From: an uncultured Angelakisella sp.
GTDB lineage: Bacteria; Bacillota; Clostridia; Oscillospirales; Ruminococcaceae
Assembly: GCA_934524965.1 (NCBI GenBank)
Contig: CAKSYU010000012.1
Span: 1-46,478 of the forward strand
Direction: 5' to 3'
Length of the DNA stretch: 46,478 nt
Of the stretch, positions 1-7,516 are shown piece by piece. The notes under the pieces were generated by a model. It saw only the letters and a program-made list of their open reading frames with translations, was not told the origin of the DNA and searched no databases. Numbering within the stretch: position 1 is the stretch's first letter; each line of letters starts with the position of its first letter. The translations under genes were made by a program, and so were the position numbers.

Positions 1-1275
1 CAGTACCGCCCCAAGGCGGTGCCGGAGGGCGAGGAAGCCCCCGAAAAGCCCGAATATGAGACCGTCTGGGAGGAGACGACCCTCAACAGCATGATCCCGC
101 TGTGGCGCAAGCAGAAGAGCGAGGTCACGCCGGAGGAGTACAACGACTTCTACAAAAACAAGTTCTACGACTACGAGGACCCCGCACTGGTCATTCACAC
201 CCGCACCGAGGGCAGCGCCACCTTTAACGCCCTGCTGTTTGTTCCGGCGCATGCCGCGATGGACTACTACACCACCGGCTATGAAAAGGGCTTGCAGCTT
301 TATTCCCGCGGCGTGCTCATCATGGAAAAGTGCGCCGACCTGCTGCCGGATTATTTCAGCTTTGTGCGGGGGCTGGTGGACAGCGAGGATCTTTCCCTCA
401 ACATCAGCCGTGAGATGCTGCAGCATGACCGCCAGCTCCAGCTTATCGAGCGCGCGCTGGAGCGCCGCATCAAGGGTGAGTTGGAAAAACTGCTTGCCAA
501 TGAGCGGGAGAAATACGAAGCGCTGTGGAAGGAATTCGGCACGCAGCTGACCTACGGCTTGTGCCTGGACTACGGCGCCCACAAGGACACCCTGCAGGAT
601 CTGCTGCTGTTCTACTCCTCCACCGAAAAGAAGCTGACCACGCTGAAGGAGTATGTCAGCCGCATGAAGGAGGGGCAGGAAGCCATCTACTACGGCTGCG
701 GACGCACCGTGGAGGCGGTGGACGCTCTGCCGCAGGCGGATCAAATCAAGGAAGCCGGCTACGAAATGCTGTACATGGTGGGGCAGGTCGATGAATTTGC
801 CATCAAGACGCTGCGGGAATATGACGGCAAGAAGTTCCTCAATATCCGCACTGACGAGATAGACCTTTCCACCGAGGAGCAGAAGAAGGCGCTTGCCGAG
901 GAGAACGAGGCGGCCACCGACCTCTTTGCCGCGATGAAGGAGGCGCTGGGCGAAAAGGTACACGCCGTGCGCTTTACCGATAAACTGAAATCCCACCCGG
1001 TGTGTCTTTCCACCGAGGGCGGGCTTTCGATGGAGATGGAGCAGACCCTGAACGCCATGCCCGGTCGGGAGGGGCGCTTTAAGGCGGAGGTGGTGCTGGA
1101 GCTGAACCCCGAGCACCCCGTGACCGCCAAGCTGAAGGAATACGCCGTGACCGATAAGGAGAAGCTGGCGGATTACACCAAGCTGCTGTATGCCGAGGGA
1201 TGTCTCATCGGCGGCGTGCCGATCGAGGAGCCGGCAGAGCTGTGCCGGCTGATCACCGGACTGATGGAGCAGTAA
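1..1275 (+). CDS. htpG: HtpG, Hsp90-family chaperone (3' part, 5' end outside window)
   Basis: The frame is open from base 1 and ends at TAA 1273-1275, so 424 residues of the middle and C-terminal domains are seen and the N-terminal ATPase domain lies upstream. The visible start carries the linker and the conserved middle-domain run with SEVTPEEYNDFYK, then the Hsp90 signature DLSLNISREMLQ near residue 130 (counted from the window edge). Family knowledge: HtpG is a cytosolic dimeric ATP-dependent chaperone; the middle domain binds clients and the C-terminus dimerises. Length and motif order agree with an intact C-terminal two thirds. A three-hairpin element follows 30 bp after the stop and may act as its 3' end. 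Identification is secure. Confidence 0.95.
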   Translation, partial: QYRPKAVPEGEEAPEKPEYETVWEETTLNSMIPLWRKQKSEVTPEEYNDFYKNKFYDYEDPALVIHTRTEGSATFNALLFVPAHAAMDYYTTGYEKGLQLYSRGVLIMEKCADLLPDYFSFVRGLVDSEDLSLNISREMLQHDRQLQLIERALERRIKGELEKLLANEREKYEALWKEFGTQLTYGLCLDYGAHKDTLQDLLLFYSSTEKKLTTLKEYVSRMKEGQEAIYYGCGRTVEAVDALPQADQIKEAGYEMLYMVGQVDEFAIKTLREYDGKKFLNIRTDEIDLSTEEQKKALAEENEAATDLFAAMKEALGEKVHAVRFTDKLKSHPVCLSTEGGLSMEMEQTLNAMPGREGRFKAEVVLELNPEHPVTAKLKEYAVTDKEKLADYTKLLYAEGCLIGGVPIEEPAELCRLITGLMEQ

Positions 1276-1305
1276 AAACACGGGTAAAACCTGCCGAGGG
1301 CGGAG

Positions 1306-1385
1306 CGGTCCCGCAGGGACCGTGGCGCAGCCACGGGGGACGGTCGCAAGACCGTCACGGCGCGGAACGCCGCCCTGCGGGACCG
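1306..1385. repeat. Three-hairpin closed element, copy A
   Basis: A perfect 13-bp outer stem (1306-1318 with 1373-1385, CGGTCCCGCAGGG) encloses three hairpins: 1320-1336 (7 bp, loop GCA), 1339-1356 (7 bp, loop GCAA) and 1358-1372 (5 bp, imperfect). It lies between two + strand genes. It is a clear homologue of the element at 5102-5177, with compensatory changes in the outer stem and in hairpin 2. No coding or transposase sequence is associated. Function is unknown. Confidence 0.8.
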
Positions 1386-1436
1386 TGACCCGCGGCGGGC
1401 AGGAACCCGAAAAGCAAGCAAAAGGAGACAAAACCC

Positions 1437-1925
1437 ATGCAGATAACGGTAAGAGGATATGAGGAGCGTGACCTGCCGGAAATGGTCGCCATCTGGAACG
1501 AGGTGGTGGAGGACGGCATAGCGTTCCCGCAGGAGGAGCTGCTGACCGAGGAAAGCGGCAAGGCGTTCTTTGCGGCGCAGAGCCACTGCGGTGTGGCGGA
1601 GGACGAAAGCGGCAGGGTGCTGGGGCTTTACATTCTGCACCCCAACAATGTGGGGCGGTGCGGACACATCTGCAACGCGAGCTACGCGGTGAGCAAAGAA
1701 GCCCGCGGGCTGCACATCGGGGAAAAGCTGGTGCGGGACTGCCTTGCTATGGGCAAGACGCTGGGCTTTGGCGTGATGCAGTTCAACGCGGTGGTGGCGA
1801 CCAACCTGCATGCCCGTCACCTGTACGAGCGGCTGGGCTTTACCCAGCTCGGGGTCATTCCCCGCGGGTTCCGCATGAAGGACGGGCATTACGAGGATAT
1901 CTGTCCCTACTACAAGGAGCTGTAA
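1437..1925 (+). CDS. GNAT-family N-acetyltransferase
   Basis: A 162-residue protein that starts after AAGGAG with 9-nt spacing. The GNAT fold is indicated by the acetyl-CoA pyrophosphate loop RGLHIG at about 90-95 and by the later N-x-x-A-x-x-LYERLGF segment (123-135), which forms the CoA-binding helix and beta strand. Acyl transfer from acetyl-CoA to an amine is the family reaction; the substrate cannot be read from sequence. It stands alone between element A and a terminator at 1949-1972, so it may be read from the htpG side or from an unrecognised promoter. The soluble cytosolic product is of usual length and shows no damage. Confidence 0.85.
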   Translation: MQITVRGYEERDLPEMVAIWNEVVEDGIAFPQEELLTEESGKAFFAAQSHCGVAEDESGRVLGLYILHPNNVGRCGHICNASYAVSKEARGLHIGEKLVRDCLAMGKTLGFGVMQFNAVVATNLHARHLYERLGFTQLGVIPRGFRMKDGHYEDICPYYKEL

Positions 1926-1948
1926 CGCAGCCGGAAAAGTGAAAAGAG

Positions 1949-1972
1949 CCGTCCCGCATGGGGCGGTTTTTT
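1949..1972 (+). terminator. Rho-independent terminator after the GNAT gene
   Basis: CCGTCCC (1949-1955) pairs with GGGGCGG (1960-1966) across loop GCAT, with one G-T pair, and is followed by six T (1967-1972). It lies 23 bp after the acetyltransferase stop. Confidence 0.75.
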
Positions 1973-2051
1973 GCGGCTTTGGGGGAATTCTGCGGGGAGC
2001 GGCGGAGGGCGGACAGATCATCGCCTTACGGAAGGTTGGCGGGGAGCGGAA

Positions 2052-2138
2052 GGCGGCGCAGCCGAACGGGACTTTGCCCCGTCTCCCCGACCCACAGGGT
2101 CGGGGAGCGCCCGCCCGCGGGCGCGCGGCTGCGCCGCC
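2052..2138. repeat. Three-hairpin closed element, copy C (divergent)
   Basis: A 13-bp outer stem (2052-2064 with 2126-2138, GGCGGCGCAGCCG) encloses a weak hairpin near 2066-2082, a perfect 11-bp hairpin 2083-2107 (loop ACA) and a 7-bp hairpin 2107-2124 (loop CCCG). The architecture matches the other elements but the sequence and loops do not. It sits in the 335-bp gap between the acetyltransferase and the beta-CASP gene, which otherwise holds only the terminator and a weak promoter. Confidence 0.65.
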
Positions 2139-2199
2139 CTGCCCCCGTGAACAGAATGTAAAATATGCGGGCACTGCCCACCCCTGCCCTGCTGTCCTC

Positions 2200-2228
2200 T
2201 TTCTTTTCGCCGCGGGGTGTGCTATACT
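2200..2228 (+). promoter_or_regulatory. Candidate promoter of the beta-CASP hydrolase gene
   Basis: TATACT (2223-2228) is a good -10. The hexamer 17 bp upstream is TTTCTT, a poor -35. The same TTTCTT/17/TATACT arrangement precedes the XRE gene at 37213. The ATG lies 32 bp downstream. Confidence 0.35.
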
Positions 2229-2260
2229 GGGGGCAGAAAACTGAAAGGGGAAGCCTAACC

Positions 2261-3856
2261 ATGAAACTGAGCTTTTGGGGGGCGGCGCGGGTCGTGACCG
2301 GCAGTTGCCACCGCCTGACCGCCTGCGGCAAAAACATTCTCATCGACTGCGGCTTGCAGCAGGGCGGCGATGTATATAACGGCAACGAGCTGTTCTTCGA
2401 CGCGACGGCGATCGACGCGGTATGCGTTACCCACGCCCACACCGACCACAGCGGGCGGCTGCCGCTGCTGGTGAAAAACGGCTACAAGGGTCCCATCTAC
2501 GCGACGCGGGCGACCTGCGACCTTTTGAAGATCATGCTGCTGGACAGCGCACGGATCCAGGAGAGCGACGCCCAGTGGCGCGCCAAAAAGAACAAGCGCA
2601 GCGGCGACGCCACCGAGGAAGCGCTGTACACCGTGCAGGACGCGACCGACACGCTGGCGCTGCTGGTGCCGGTAAGCTACGGCGACCATGTGGAGCTTTT
2701 CCCGGGGATCGGGACGGACTGGTATGACGCGGGACACCTGCTGGGGTCGGCGGCGATCCGCTTTACGGTGACGGAGGGCGCCGAGACCCGCACCGTCACC
2801 TTCTCCGGCGACATCGGCAATGTGGATAAGCCCATTATCCGCGACCCGCAGCCGGTGCCGGCAGCCGACTATGTGGTGATGGAATCCACCTATGGCAACC
2901 GCCTGCATGAAACCGGCGAGGACGTTCCGCGGGATCTGTCCGAGATTATTGACCGGACGCTGGCGCGGGGCGGCAATGTGGTGATTCCCTCCTTTGCGGT
3001 AGGGCGCACGCAGGAGCTTCTCTACTATATCCGTGAGATCAAGGTACGGGGACTGGTAAAATCCAACCCCAACTTTACGGTATATGTGGATAGTCCTTTG
3101 GCGCTGGAGGCAACTCAGATCTATGATGGCGACCTGACCGGCTATGCCGATGAGGAGACCGTGGAGCTGCTGAAAAACGGCTTTAAGCCCATCAGCTTCC
3201 CCGGATTAAAGCTTTCCCGCACCTCGCAGGAATCCATAGCGCTGAACACTGATCCGACCCCCAAGGTCATTATTGCCTCCAGCGGTATGTGCGAAGCCGG
3301 ACGCATTCGGCATCATCTGAAGCACAATCTGTGGCGTCCTGAATGCTCGGTCGTATTCGTCGGCTTCCAGAGTGAAGGAACGATGGGTCGGCTGCTTTTA
3401 GACGGTCTTTCTTCTGTCAAGCTATTCGGAGAAAGGATCGCAGTGCGGGCGGAGATCTGCTCCTTCAAGTATATGTCCAGCCACGCCGACAAAAACGGAC
3501 TTCAGCACTGGCTGGAGATGCAGGGCGAGAAGCCGAAGAAGGTGTTCATCGTCCATGGTGAGGAGGAAGCGGCGCTCGACTTTGCCAAGACGCTGCAGGG
3601 ATTGGGCTATACCGCCGAGGTACCGCTCTTTGAATCGGAATACAGCCTGATGGACGGCGCATGCCTTGCCAAGGGACGGGACTTCCCGCGCGACAAGGAG
3701 AAGAAAGCCGGCTATATCAGCGAGGTATTCCGCCGGCTGCTGGCTGCGCTGGAGCGGCTTTCCGGCATTGCGAACGGTTACCGGCAGAGTGCCAACAAGG
3801 ACGTAGCGCGCTTTGCGGACGAGGTGGAGGAGCTGTGCCACCGCTGGGAGAAATAA
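2261..3856 (+). CDS. MBL-fold beta-CASP RNA metallo-hydrolase
   Basis: A 531-residue protein. The ATG at 2261 is chosen because AAAGGGGAAG lies just upstream and the N-terminus MKLSFWGAARVVTGS matches the family; an in-frame upstream extension exists but is not supported. Metal-ligand motif HxHxDH is at H58-H63, a further ligand is in DAGHLLGSA and another in FSGDIG. The beta-CASP insert is complete (PSFAVGRTQELL, VDSPLA, SSGMCEAGRIRHH), followed by SSHAD and VHGEEEAA. These are hallmarks of CPSF/YhfI-type nucleases that cut RNA in the cytosol using two zinc ions. The exact substrate is not inferable. A hairpin terminator follows at 3906-3934. Confidence 0.9.
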   Translation: MKLSFWGAARVVTGSCHRLTACGKNILIDCGLQQGGDVYNGNELFFDATAIDAVCVTHAHTDHSGRLPLLVKNGYKGPIYATRATCDLLKIMLLDSARIQESDAQWRAKKNKRSGDATEEALYTVQDATDTLALLVPVSYGDHVELFPGIGTDWYDAGHLLGSAAIRFTVTEGAETRTVTFSGDIGNVDKPIIRDPQPVPAADYVVMESTYGNRLHETGEDVPRDLSEIIDRTLARGGNVVIPSFAVGRTQELLYYIREIKVRGLVKSNPNFTVYVDSPLALEATQIYDGDLTGYADEETVELLKNGFKPISFPGLKLSRTSQESIALNTDPTPKVIIASSGMCEAGRIRHHLKHNLWRPECSVVFVGFQSEGTMGRLLLDGLSSVKLFGERIAVRAEICSFKYMSSHADKNGLQHWLEMQGEKPKKVFIVHGEEEAALDFAKTLQGLGYTAEVPLFESEYSLMDGACLAKGRDFPRDKEKKAGYISEVFRRLLAALERLSGIANGYRQSANKDVARFADEVEELCHRWEK

Positions 3857-3905
3857 TTACCGTCCTACCCGTATTCTATTTTCACAGACGTTCTATAGCA
3901 TTTTT

Positions 3906-3934
3906 CCATCTCCCGCAAGGGAGATGGAATTTTT
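3906..3934 (+). terminator. Terminator after the beta-CASP gene
   Basis: A perfect 9-bp stem CCATCTCCC/GGGAGATGG (3906-3914, 3919-3927) with loop GCAA, followed by AATTTTT. It lies 50 bp after the stop and 16 bp upstream of the next promoter. Confidence 0.85.
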
Positions 3935-3949
3935 GCGGCGGGCAGGCTG

Positions 3950-3978
3950 TTGCAATTTTTGACCTGAGCCGTTATAGT
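3950..3978 (+). promoter_or_regulatory. Sigma-A type promoter of the lipoprotein gene
   Basis: -35 TTGCAA (3950-3955), 17-bp spacer, -10 TATAGT (3973-3978), giving a leader of about 50 nt before the ATG at 4038. Confidence 0.7.
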
Positions 3979-4037
3979 AGGGGTAAGACCGCAGATATTA
4001 TATGCCTGCCGTGACAGAGACGCCTTAGGAGGAAAAC

Positions 4038-5009
4038 ATGAGAAGATTTTTACCCACGCTGGCGGCTTTGCTGCTGCTTTTAACCTTGTGCGCCTGTACA
4101 AAACCGAGTGAAGAACCGACGCCATCCCCTGCTCCGCCCACCAAGGAAACGAAAAAGCTGGCAGTAACCGTCACCCCCGACGGAGAGGAGCAGCAGCTGA
4201 TTTTGGAGTGCCCTGCGGACTGGGAATCGGAGTACGGCTGCATCTCCTGCGAGGGACGGCTGCTGGTCGATTTTTACGCGGATACGGCGGAAAACATACA
4301 GCATAACTATCTGCAAAGGCATGATGATATTCAGACGAAGCAGTTGGGAGAGCGGGAGTTCCAAACCTACACGGAGGAATACATGGGGAAGGAAGCTGTT
4401 CCCGGGGAAAGTGAGGCGAGGCGGGTCCCCTATCAATCTTGGTCTTATTACTTTGCTGAGGACGGTATCGGCTACCTGATCCGGCTGGAGCAGTGCAAGG
4501 AGCGGAAGCAGGTCGTTTCCATCACGGATTTTGAGGAGATCCTTGCCGGACTGGAGATAGAGAAGCCGCAGGGAACGACCGAGAATGCCGTTGGATATGA
4601 GAAGATGGAGCTGGGCGGCTTCAGCCTGTGGCTGCCGGAGGGAACGGTTTATCGGGAGAATACCATCTATGAGGACGATTCCGAGCTTGCAAGGAGGATC
4701 GCAACGGTAGAAGGGTTTGAAGCCATTGAAGATAAAGACGCTCCGTTTGCGGCTTATGATGAAAAATACAGCGATGCCCACTGGGTGGAGGAGCATGAAT
4801 TCGGCGGGTATGCCGCCAAAAGCTACCACCGGCAAATAGAGGTAACTGATACTGCGATCCCCGGCTTTATCAATCTGACCGAATATTGCATTGATGTGGG
4901 GGACGAGATGCTTGTCGTCACCTTTTATAAGATGCGGGTGGGCGGTTACAGCCCCCTTGCACAAGATGATGACTTTGTAAGAGTTCTGAACTCCATTGAG
5001 GTGGGGTGA
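4038..5009 (+). CDS. Predicted lipoprotein of unknown function
   Basis: A 323-residue protein with GGAGG 7 nt before the ATG. Residues 1-20 form a lipoprotein signal peptide: two Arg, a Leu/Ala-rich core and the lipobox LCAC with Cys20 as the lipidated residue. A Pro/Thr/Glu-rich linker (about 21-40) leads to an acidic, mixed alpha/beta extracellular part, in which two segments (about 48-180 and 185-323) each open with a DGEE.. or GYEKMELGG.. beta-type stretch and could be a duplicated domain. It should be anchored to the outer face of the membrane. It is monocistronic, with its own promoter and a terminator at 5042-5077. No family was recognised. Confidence 0.8.
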   Translation: MRRFLPTLAALLLLLTLCACTKPSEEPTPSPAPPTKETKKLAVTVTPDGEEQQLILECPADWESEYGCISCEGRLLVDFYADTAENIQHNYLQRHDDIQTKQLGEREFQTYTEEYMGKEAVPGESEARRVPYQSWSYYFAEDGIGYLIRLEQCKERKQVVSITDFEEILAGLEIEKPQGTTENAVGYEKMELGGFSLWLPEGTVYRENTIYEDDSELARRIATVEGFEAIEDKDAPFAAYDEKYSDAHWVEEHEFGGYAAKSYHRQIEVTDTAIPGFINLTEYCIDVGDEMLVVTFYKMRVGGYSPLAQDDDFVRVLNSIEVG

Positions 5010-5041
5010 GGGCGGGCGCCCTGCCAAAGCAGCATAAAAGA

Positions 5042-5077
5042 AAAACCGACCTGCGGAAAACCGTGGGTCGGTTTTTT
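5042..5077 (+). terminator. Terminator after the lipoprotein gene
   Basis: AAAACCGACC (5042-5051) pairs with GGTCGGTTTT (5066-5075); the T run continues to 5077. The A-tract on the other side means it could also stop transcription arriving on the - strand from the HAD gene. Confidence 0.85.
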
Positions 5078-5101
5078 ATGAGGGTAAGTTTGCCGATGGG
5101 A

Positions 5102-5177
5102 GGCCCCGCAGGGACCGTGGCGAAGCCACGGGGACGGCCGGAGGCCGTCACGGCGCAGAGCGCCGCCCTGCGGGGCC
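5102..5177. repeat. Three-hairpin closed element, copy B
   Basis: A 12-bp perfect outer stem GGCCCCGCAGGG (5102-5113 with 5166-5177) closes three perfect hairpins: 5115-5131 (7 bp, loop GAA), 5133-5149 (7 bp, loop GGA) and 5151-5165 (6 bp, loop AGA). It sits between the convergent ends of the lipoprotein and HAD genes, beyond the terminator. Compared with copy A, T-A pairs in the outer stem and in hairpin 2 are replaced by C-G on both sides, so pairing is kept. Confidence 0.85.
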
Positions 5178-5211
5178 ATTATGCGGCTTGCAGTGGGCGT
5201 TAAAGGACAGG

Positions 5212-5910
5212 TCAAGCCATCTTCAGCAGGGCGGGAATCTGGGAAAGAGCGGTGACGGTGTAGTCCACCCCGGCGGGGGCGGCTGGGGCACCGGGGCGGC
5301 GGTAGTAGCAGGTTTTCATGCCGTACTGCAAGCCGCCGGCAATATCCGAGGTGAGGGAGTCGCCGATGATGAGCGTTTCCTGCGGGAGAATGGGGTCGGT
5401 GCGATCTTGGTTCAGCGCACGAAAGGCGTAATCAAAAAAGGCAGGGGCAGGCTTGGCGGCGCCGGCGCGCTCCGAAATAAAAAAGTGGTCAAAATAGGGC
5501 GTCATGCCGCCGATCTCCAACCGGTGGAGCTGCTGCTCATAGGGTCCGTTGCTGGCTACGCATAAGAGCCCGCGTCCCGAAAGGCTTTGCAGAAGCTCCA
5601 AAGCACCCGTGACGGGAATGGCACTTTCGTGCAGGGCGGCACGGAAATAGCGCTCGAAGGTGACGCCATCGAAGGAAAAACTCAACGCAGCAAAAATGCG
5701 GTTCCAGCGCACCTTTTGCAGCTCCTCAAAAGTAAGTGTACCCTCCTCGATCTGGCGCCAGAGCTTGTTGTTCTCGGTGGTGAAAACATGGTACATCTCC
5801 GGCTGATAGGCGGGCAGACCAAAATGGGCAAAGCCCTCCGCCATAGTGGTGCGTACATACTCGTCAAAATCCAGCAGGGTATTATCAATGTCGATGAAAA
5901 TGGCTTTCAT
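5212..5910 (-). CDS. HAD-superfamily hydrolase, YjjG-like phosphatase
   Basis: A 232-residue protein whose ATG at 5910 follows GGAGG. All four HAD motifs are present: nucleophile loop DIDNT (7-11), VASNG as motif II, the Lys of AAKPAP as motif III, and IGDSLTSDI as motif IV. The helical cap after motif I places it in subfamily IA, close to YjjG-type noncanonical nucleotidases. It would remove phosphate from a small cytosolic metabolite or nucleotide with Mg2+; the substrate is not determined by sequence. It follows the aminotransferase on the same strand after a hairpin (5935-5958), so co-transcription is only partial if it occurs. Confidence 0.88.
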   Translation of the reverse strand: MKAIFIDIDNTLLDFDEYVRTTMAEGFAHFGLPAYQPEMYHVFTTENNKLWRQIEEGTLTFEELQKVRWNRIFAALSFSFDGVTFERYFRAALHESAIPVTGALELLQSLSGRGLLCVASNGPYEQQLHRLEIGGMTPYFDHFFISERAGAAKPAPAFFDYAFRALNQDRTDPILPQETLIIGDSLTSDIAGGLQYGMKTCYYRRPGAPAAPAGVDYTVTALSQIPALLKMA

Positions 5911-5934
5911 AGATCCTCCGGAGGTGATAGTGGA

Positions 5935-5958
5935 AAGCCCCGGTGGGTGCCGGGGCTT
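5935..5958 (-). terminator. GC-rich hairpin between aminotransferase and HAD gene
   Basis: AAGCCCCGG (5935-5943) pairs perfectly with CCGGGGCTT (5950-5958) across a 6-nt loop. On the - strand only a short T run follows, so it is a weak terminator or attenuator. Confidence 0.5.
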
Positions 5959-5963
5959 GCGGT

Positions 5964-7178
5964 TTACTGGCGATAGGTTTGCAGGAATTCACCTACATCG
6001 GTCATGGCGCGAGCAAGCTCCGCCGCCTCCGGCAGCATGACAACGCGGAAATGATCCGGCGTATGCCAATCAAAGCCGCTGCCCGGCACCAGCAGGATAT
6101 GCTTCTGGTGCAGAAGATCCATAGCGAACTTTTTATCATCGGTGATGGGGCACTTTTTGAGATCGATGCGGGGGAAGATGTAGAACGCGGCGGTATTTTT
6201 GACCACCGAAAGGCAATCGAACTGCCGCAGGGCATTTACAGCAGCCTCCCGCTGCTCGTAAAACCTCCCGCCGGGGAGCAGCAGCTCGCGGGTGCTTTGC
6301 TCATCTGCCAGCGCCGCGGGAATAACGAGCTGGGTAAGGGCATTGCCGCACAGCCGCATACTGGTAAGCGCCACCATACCGGCAATAAAATCCTGCGTGA
6401 GGGCACGGGGACCCGAAACGGCAAGCCAGCCGCAGCGGAAACCGCAGATCATATGGCTTTTGGAAAGACCGTTGAAGGTGAGCACCGGCAGATCGGGGCA
6501 AAGGGCAGCGGTGGAGACATGCTCCCTACCGTCCATCACAAGGCGGTCGTAGATCTCATCGGAGAGGAGCACCAGCTCCTTTTCCCGCGCGATCTCGACG
6601 ATCTGCTCCAGCAGCGCGCGGGGGTATAGAGCGCCGGTGGGGTTATTGGGGTTGATGATGAGAATGGCACGGGTGCGGGGGGTGATCTTACGGCGGATAT
6701 CCGCGATATCGGGGTACCAGTCGGACTGTTCATCGCAGGTATAAAAGACGGGCTTTGCCCCCGCGATGAGGGTCACATTCGTCCACAGGGAGTAGCTGGG
6801 GGTGGGGAGCAAGATCTCATCGCCGTAATTGAGCAGCGTGGTGATGGCAAACTGCGCCATCTCGCTGACGCCGTTGCCGACGAAGATATCCTCCGGCGTA
6901 AGACCCTCGATCCCCTTGCCGGTCTCATACTCCAGTATCGCCTGACGGGCGGCGGGCATACCGCGGAAATCGCAGTAGCCGACGGCTTTTTCGGCGTTTT
7001 CCAAGAGGGCGTTTTTTACGCTGGGGGGCATGGTAAAGCCAAAGGTGGCGGGGTTGCCGGTATTCAGGCGCAGGACAGGCGTTCCCTCCGCGATCATCTT
7101 CATTGCCTCGACATAGACGGGACCGCGGATATCGGAATGGACCTGCGATAGTTTTTCGGAACGGGTGATGGGCTGCAT
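5964..7178 (-). CDS. Class I/II aminotransferase, AlaA-like (alanine/pyruvate type)
   Basis: A 404-residue fold-type I PLP enzyme; the ATG at 7178 is preceded by GGAGG. Landmarks are GNGVSEMAQ (phosphate cup, 101-109), NPNNPTG (176-182), LSDEIYDRL (205-213) and the Schiff-base Lys240 in GLSKSHMICGFRCGW. The last motif, with SK-x-x-x-x-x-GFR-x-GW, is typical of the E. coli AlaA/AlaC type rather than the aspartate type, so an alanine-pyruvate-glutamate transamination in the cytosol is the likely job. Length is normal (about 405 aa). Regulation is not apparent: upstream is an AT-rich stretch with no convincing promoter. Confidence 0.85.
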   Translation of the reverse strand: MQPITRSEKLSQVHSDIRGPVYVEAMKMIAEGTPVLRLNTGNPATFGFTMPPSVKNALLENAEKAVGYCDFRGMPAARQAILEYETGKGIEGLTPEDIFVGNGVSEMAQFAITTLLNYGDEILLPTPSYSLWTNVTLIAGAKPVFYTCDEQSDWYPDIADIRRKITPRTRAILIINPNNPTGALYPRALLEQIVEIAREKELVLLSDEIYDRLVMDGREHVSTAALCPDLPVLTFNGLSKSHMICGFRCGWLAVSGPRALTQDFIAGMVALTSMRLCGNALTQLVIPAALADEQSTRELLLPGGRFYEQREAAVNALRQFDCLSVVKNTAAFYIFPRIDLKKCPITDDKKFAMDLLHQKHILLVPGSGFDWHTPDHFRVVMLPEAAELARAMTDVGEFLQTYRQ

Positions 7179-7347
7179 AACGGAGCCTCCTTGCTGAGTT
7201 CGGGGAAGTAAGAAGTTGGGGAAATAAAGGGGTGAAAATGAATATTATGAAATATTATACCACCTGCAAAGCAAAAATACAATGCGGCGCAGTTCATTCT
7301 ATGAAAAATGGGGGCGGCGGGTGTGGATAGGGGGTAAAAAGGAGAGA

Positions 7348-7424
7348 CGCCCCGCAGGGGCGCGCGGCGAAGCCGCGCGCAGCGCCCGAAGGGCGCACGA
7401 TGCGAAGCATCGCCCTGCGGGGCG
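7348..7424. repeat. Three-hairpin closed element, copy D
   Basis: The clearest copy. A 12-bp outer stem CGCCCCGCAGGG (7348-7359 with 7413-7424) closes three perfect hairpins, all with loop GAA: 7360-7380 (9 bp), 7382-7396 (6 bp) and 7398-7412 (6 bp). Two of them contain the heptamer GCGAAGC, which as DNA is known to form an unusually stable mini-hairpin. It lies in the 338-bp gap between the start of the aminotransferase and the end of the NhaC-type gene; the rest of the gap holds the carrier's terminator and AT-rich sequence. Confidence 0.85.
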
Positions 7425-7457
7425 GGTGCCTGCCGCTTTGGCAAGGGTTGCGGAAAA

Positions 7458-7495
7458 AGCAGAAGCCAGCCCCTCCTTTTTGCGGAGAGGCTGGC
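7458..7495 (-). terminator. Terminator after the NhaC-type carrier gene
   Basis: GCCAGCCCCTCC (7465-7476) pairs with GGAGAGGCTGGC (7484-7495), with one mismatch. Read on the - strand the stem is followed by a T-rich run (TTCTGCTTTTT). It lies 22 bp downstream of the stop at 7517. Confidence 0.75.
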
Positions 7496-7516
7496 GGGAA
7501 GATAACAGCTTGGAAC

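Noticed and set aside
1306..1385. Element A as a simple htpG terminator
   Set aside because: There is no T-tract on either side, and the structure is a multi-branch fold found at other loci unrelated to gene ends. A termination effect is still possible.
7360..7412. Repeated hairpins considered as a CRISPR or tandem repeat array
   Set aside because: The units differ in sequence, there are no equal-length spacers and no cas genes; each unit is a separate inverted repeat within one closing stem.
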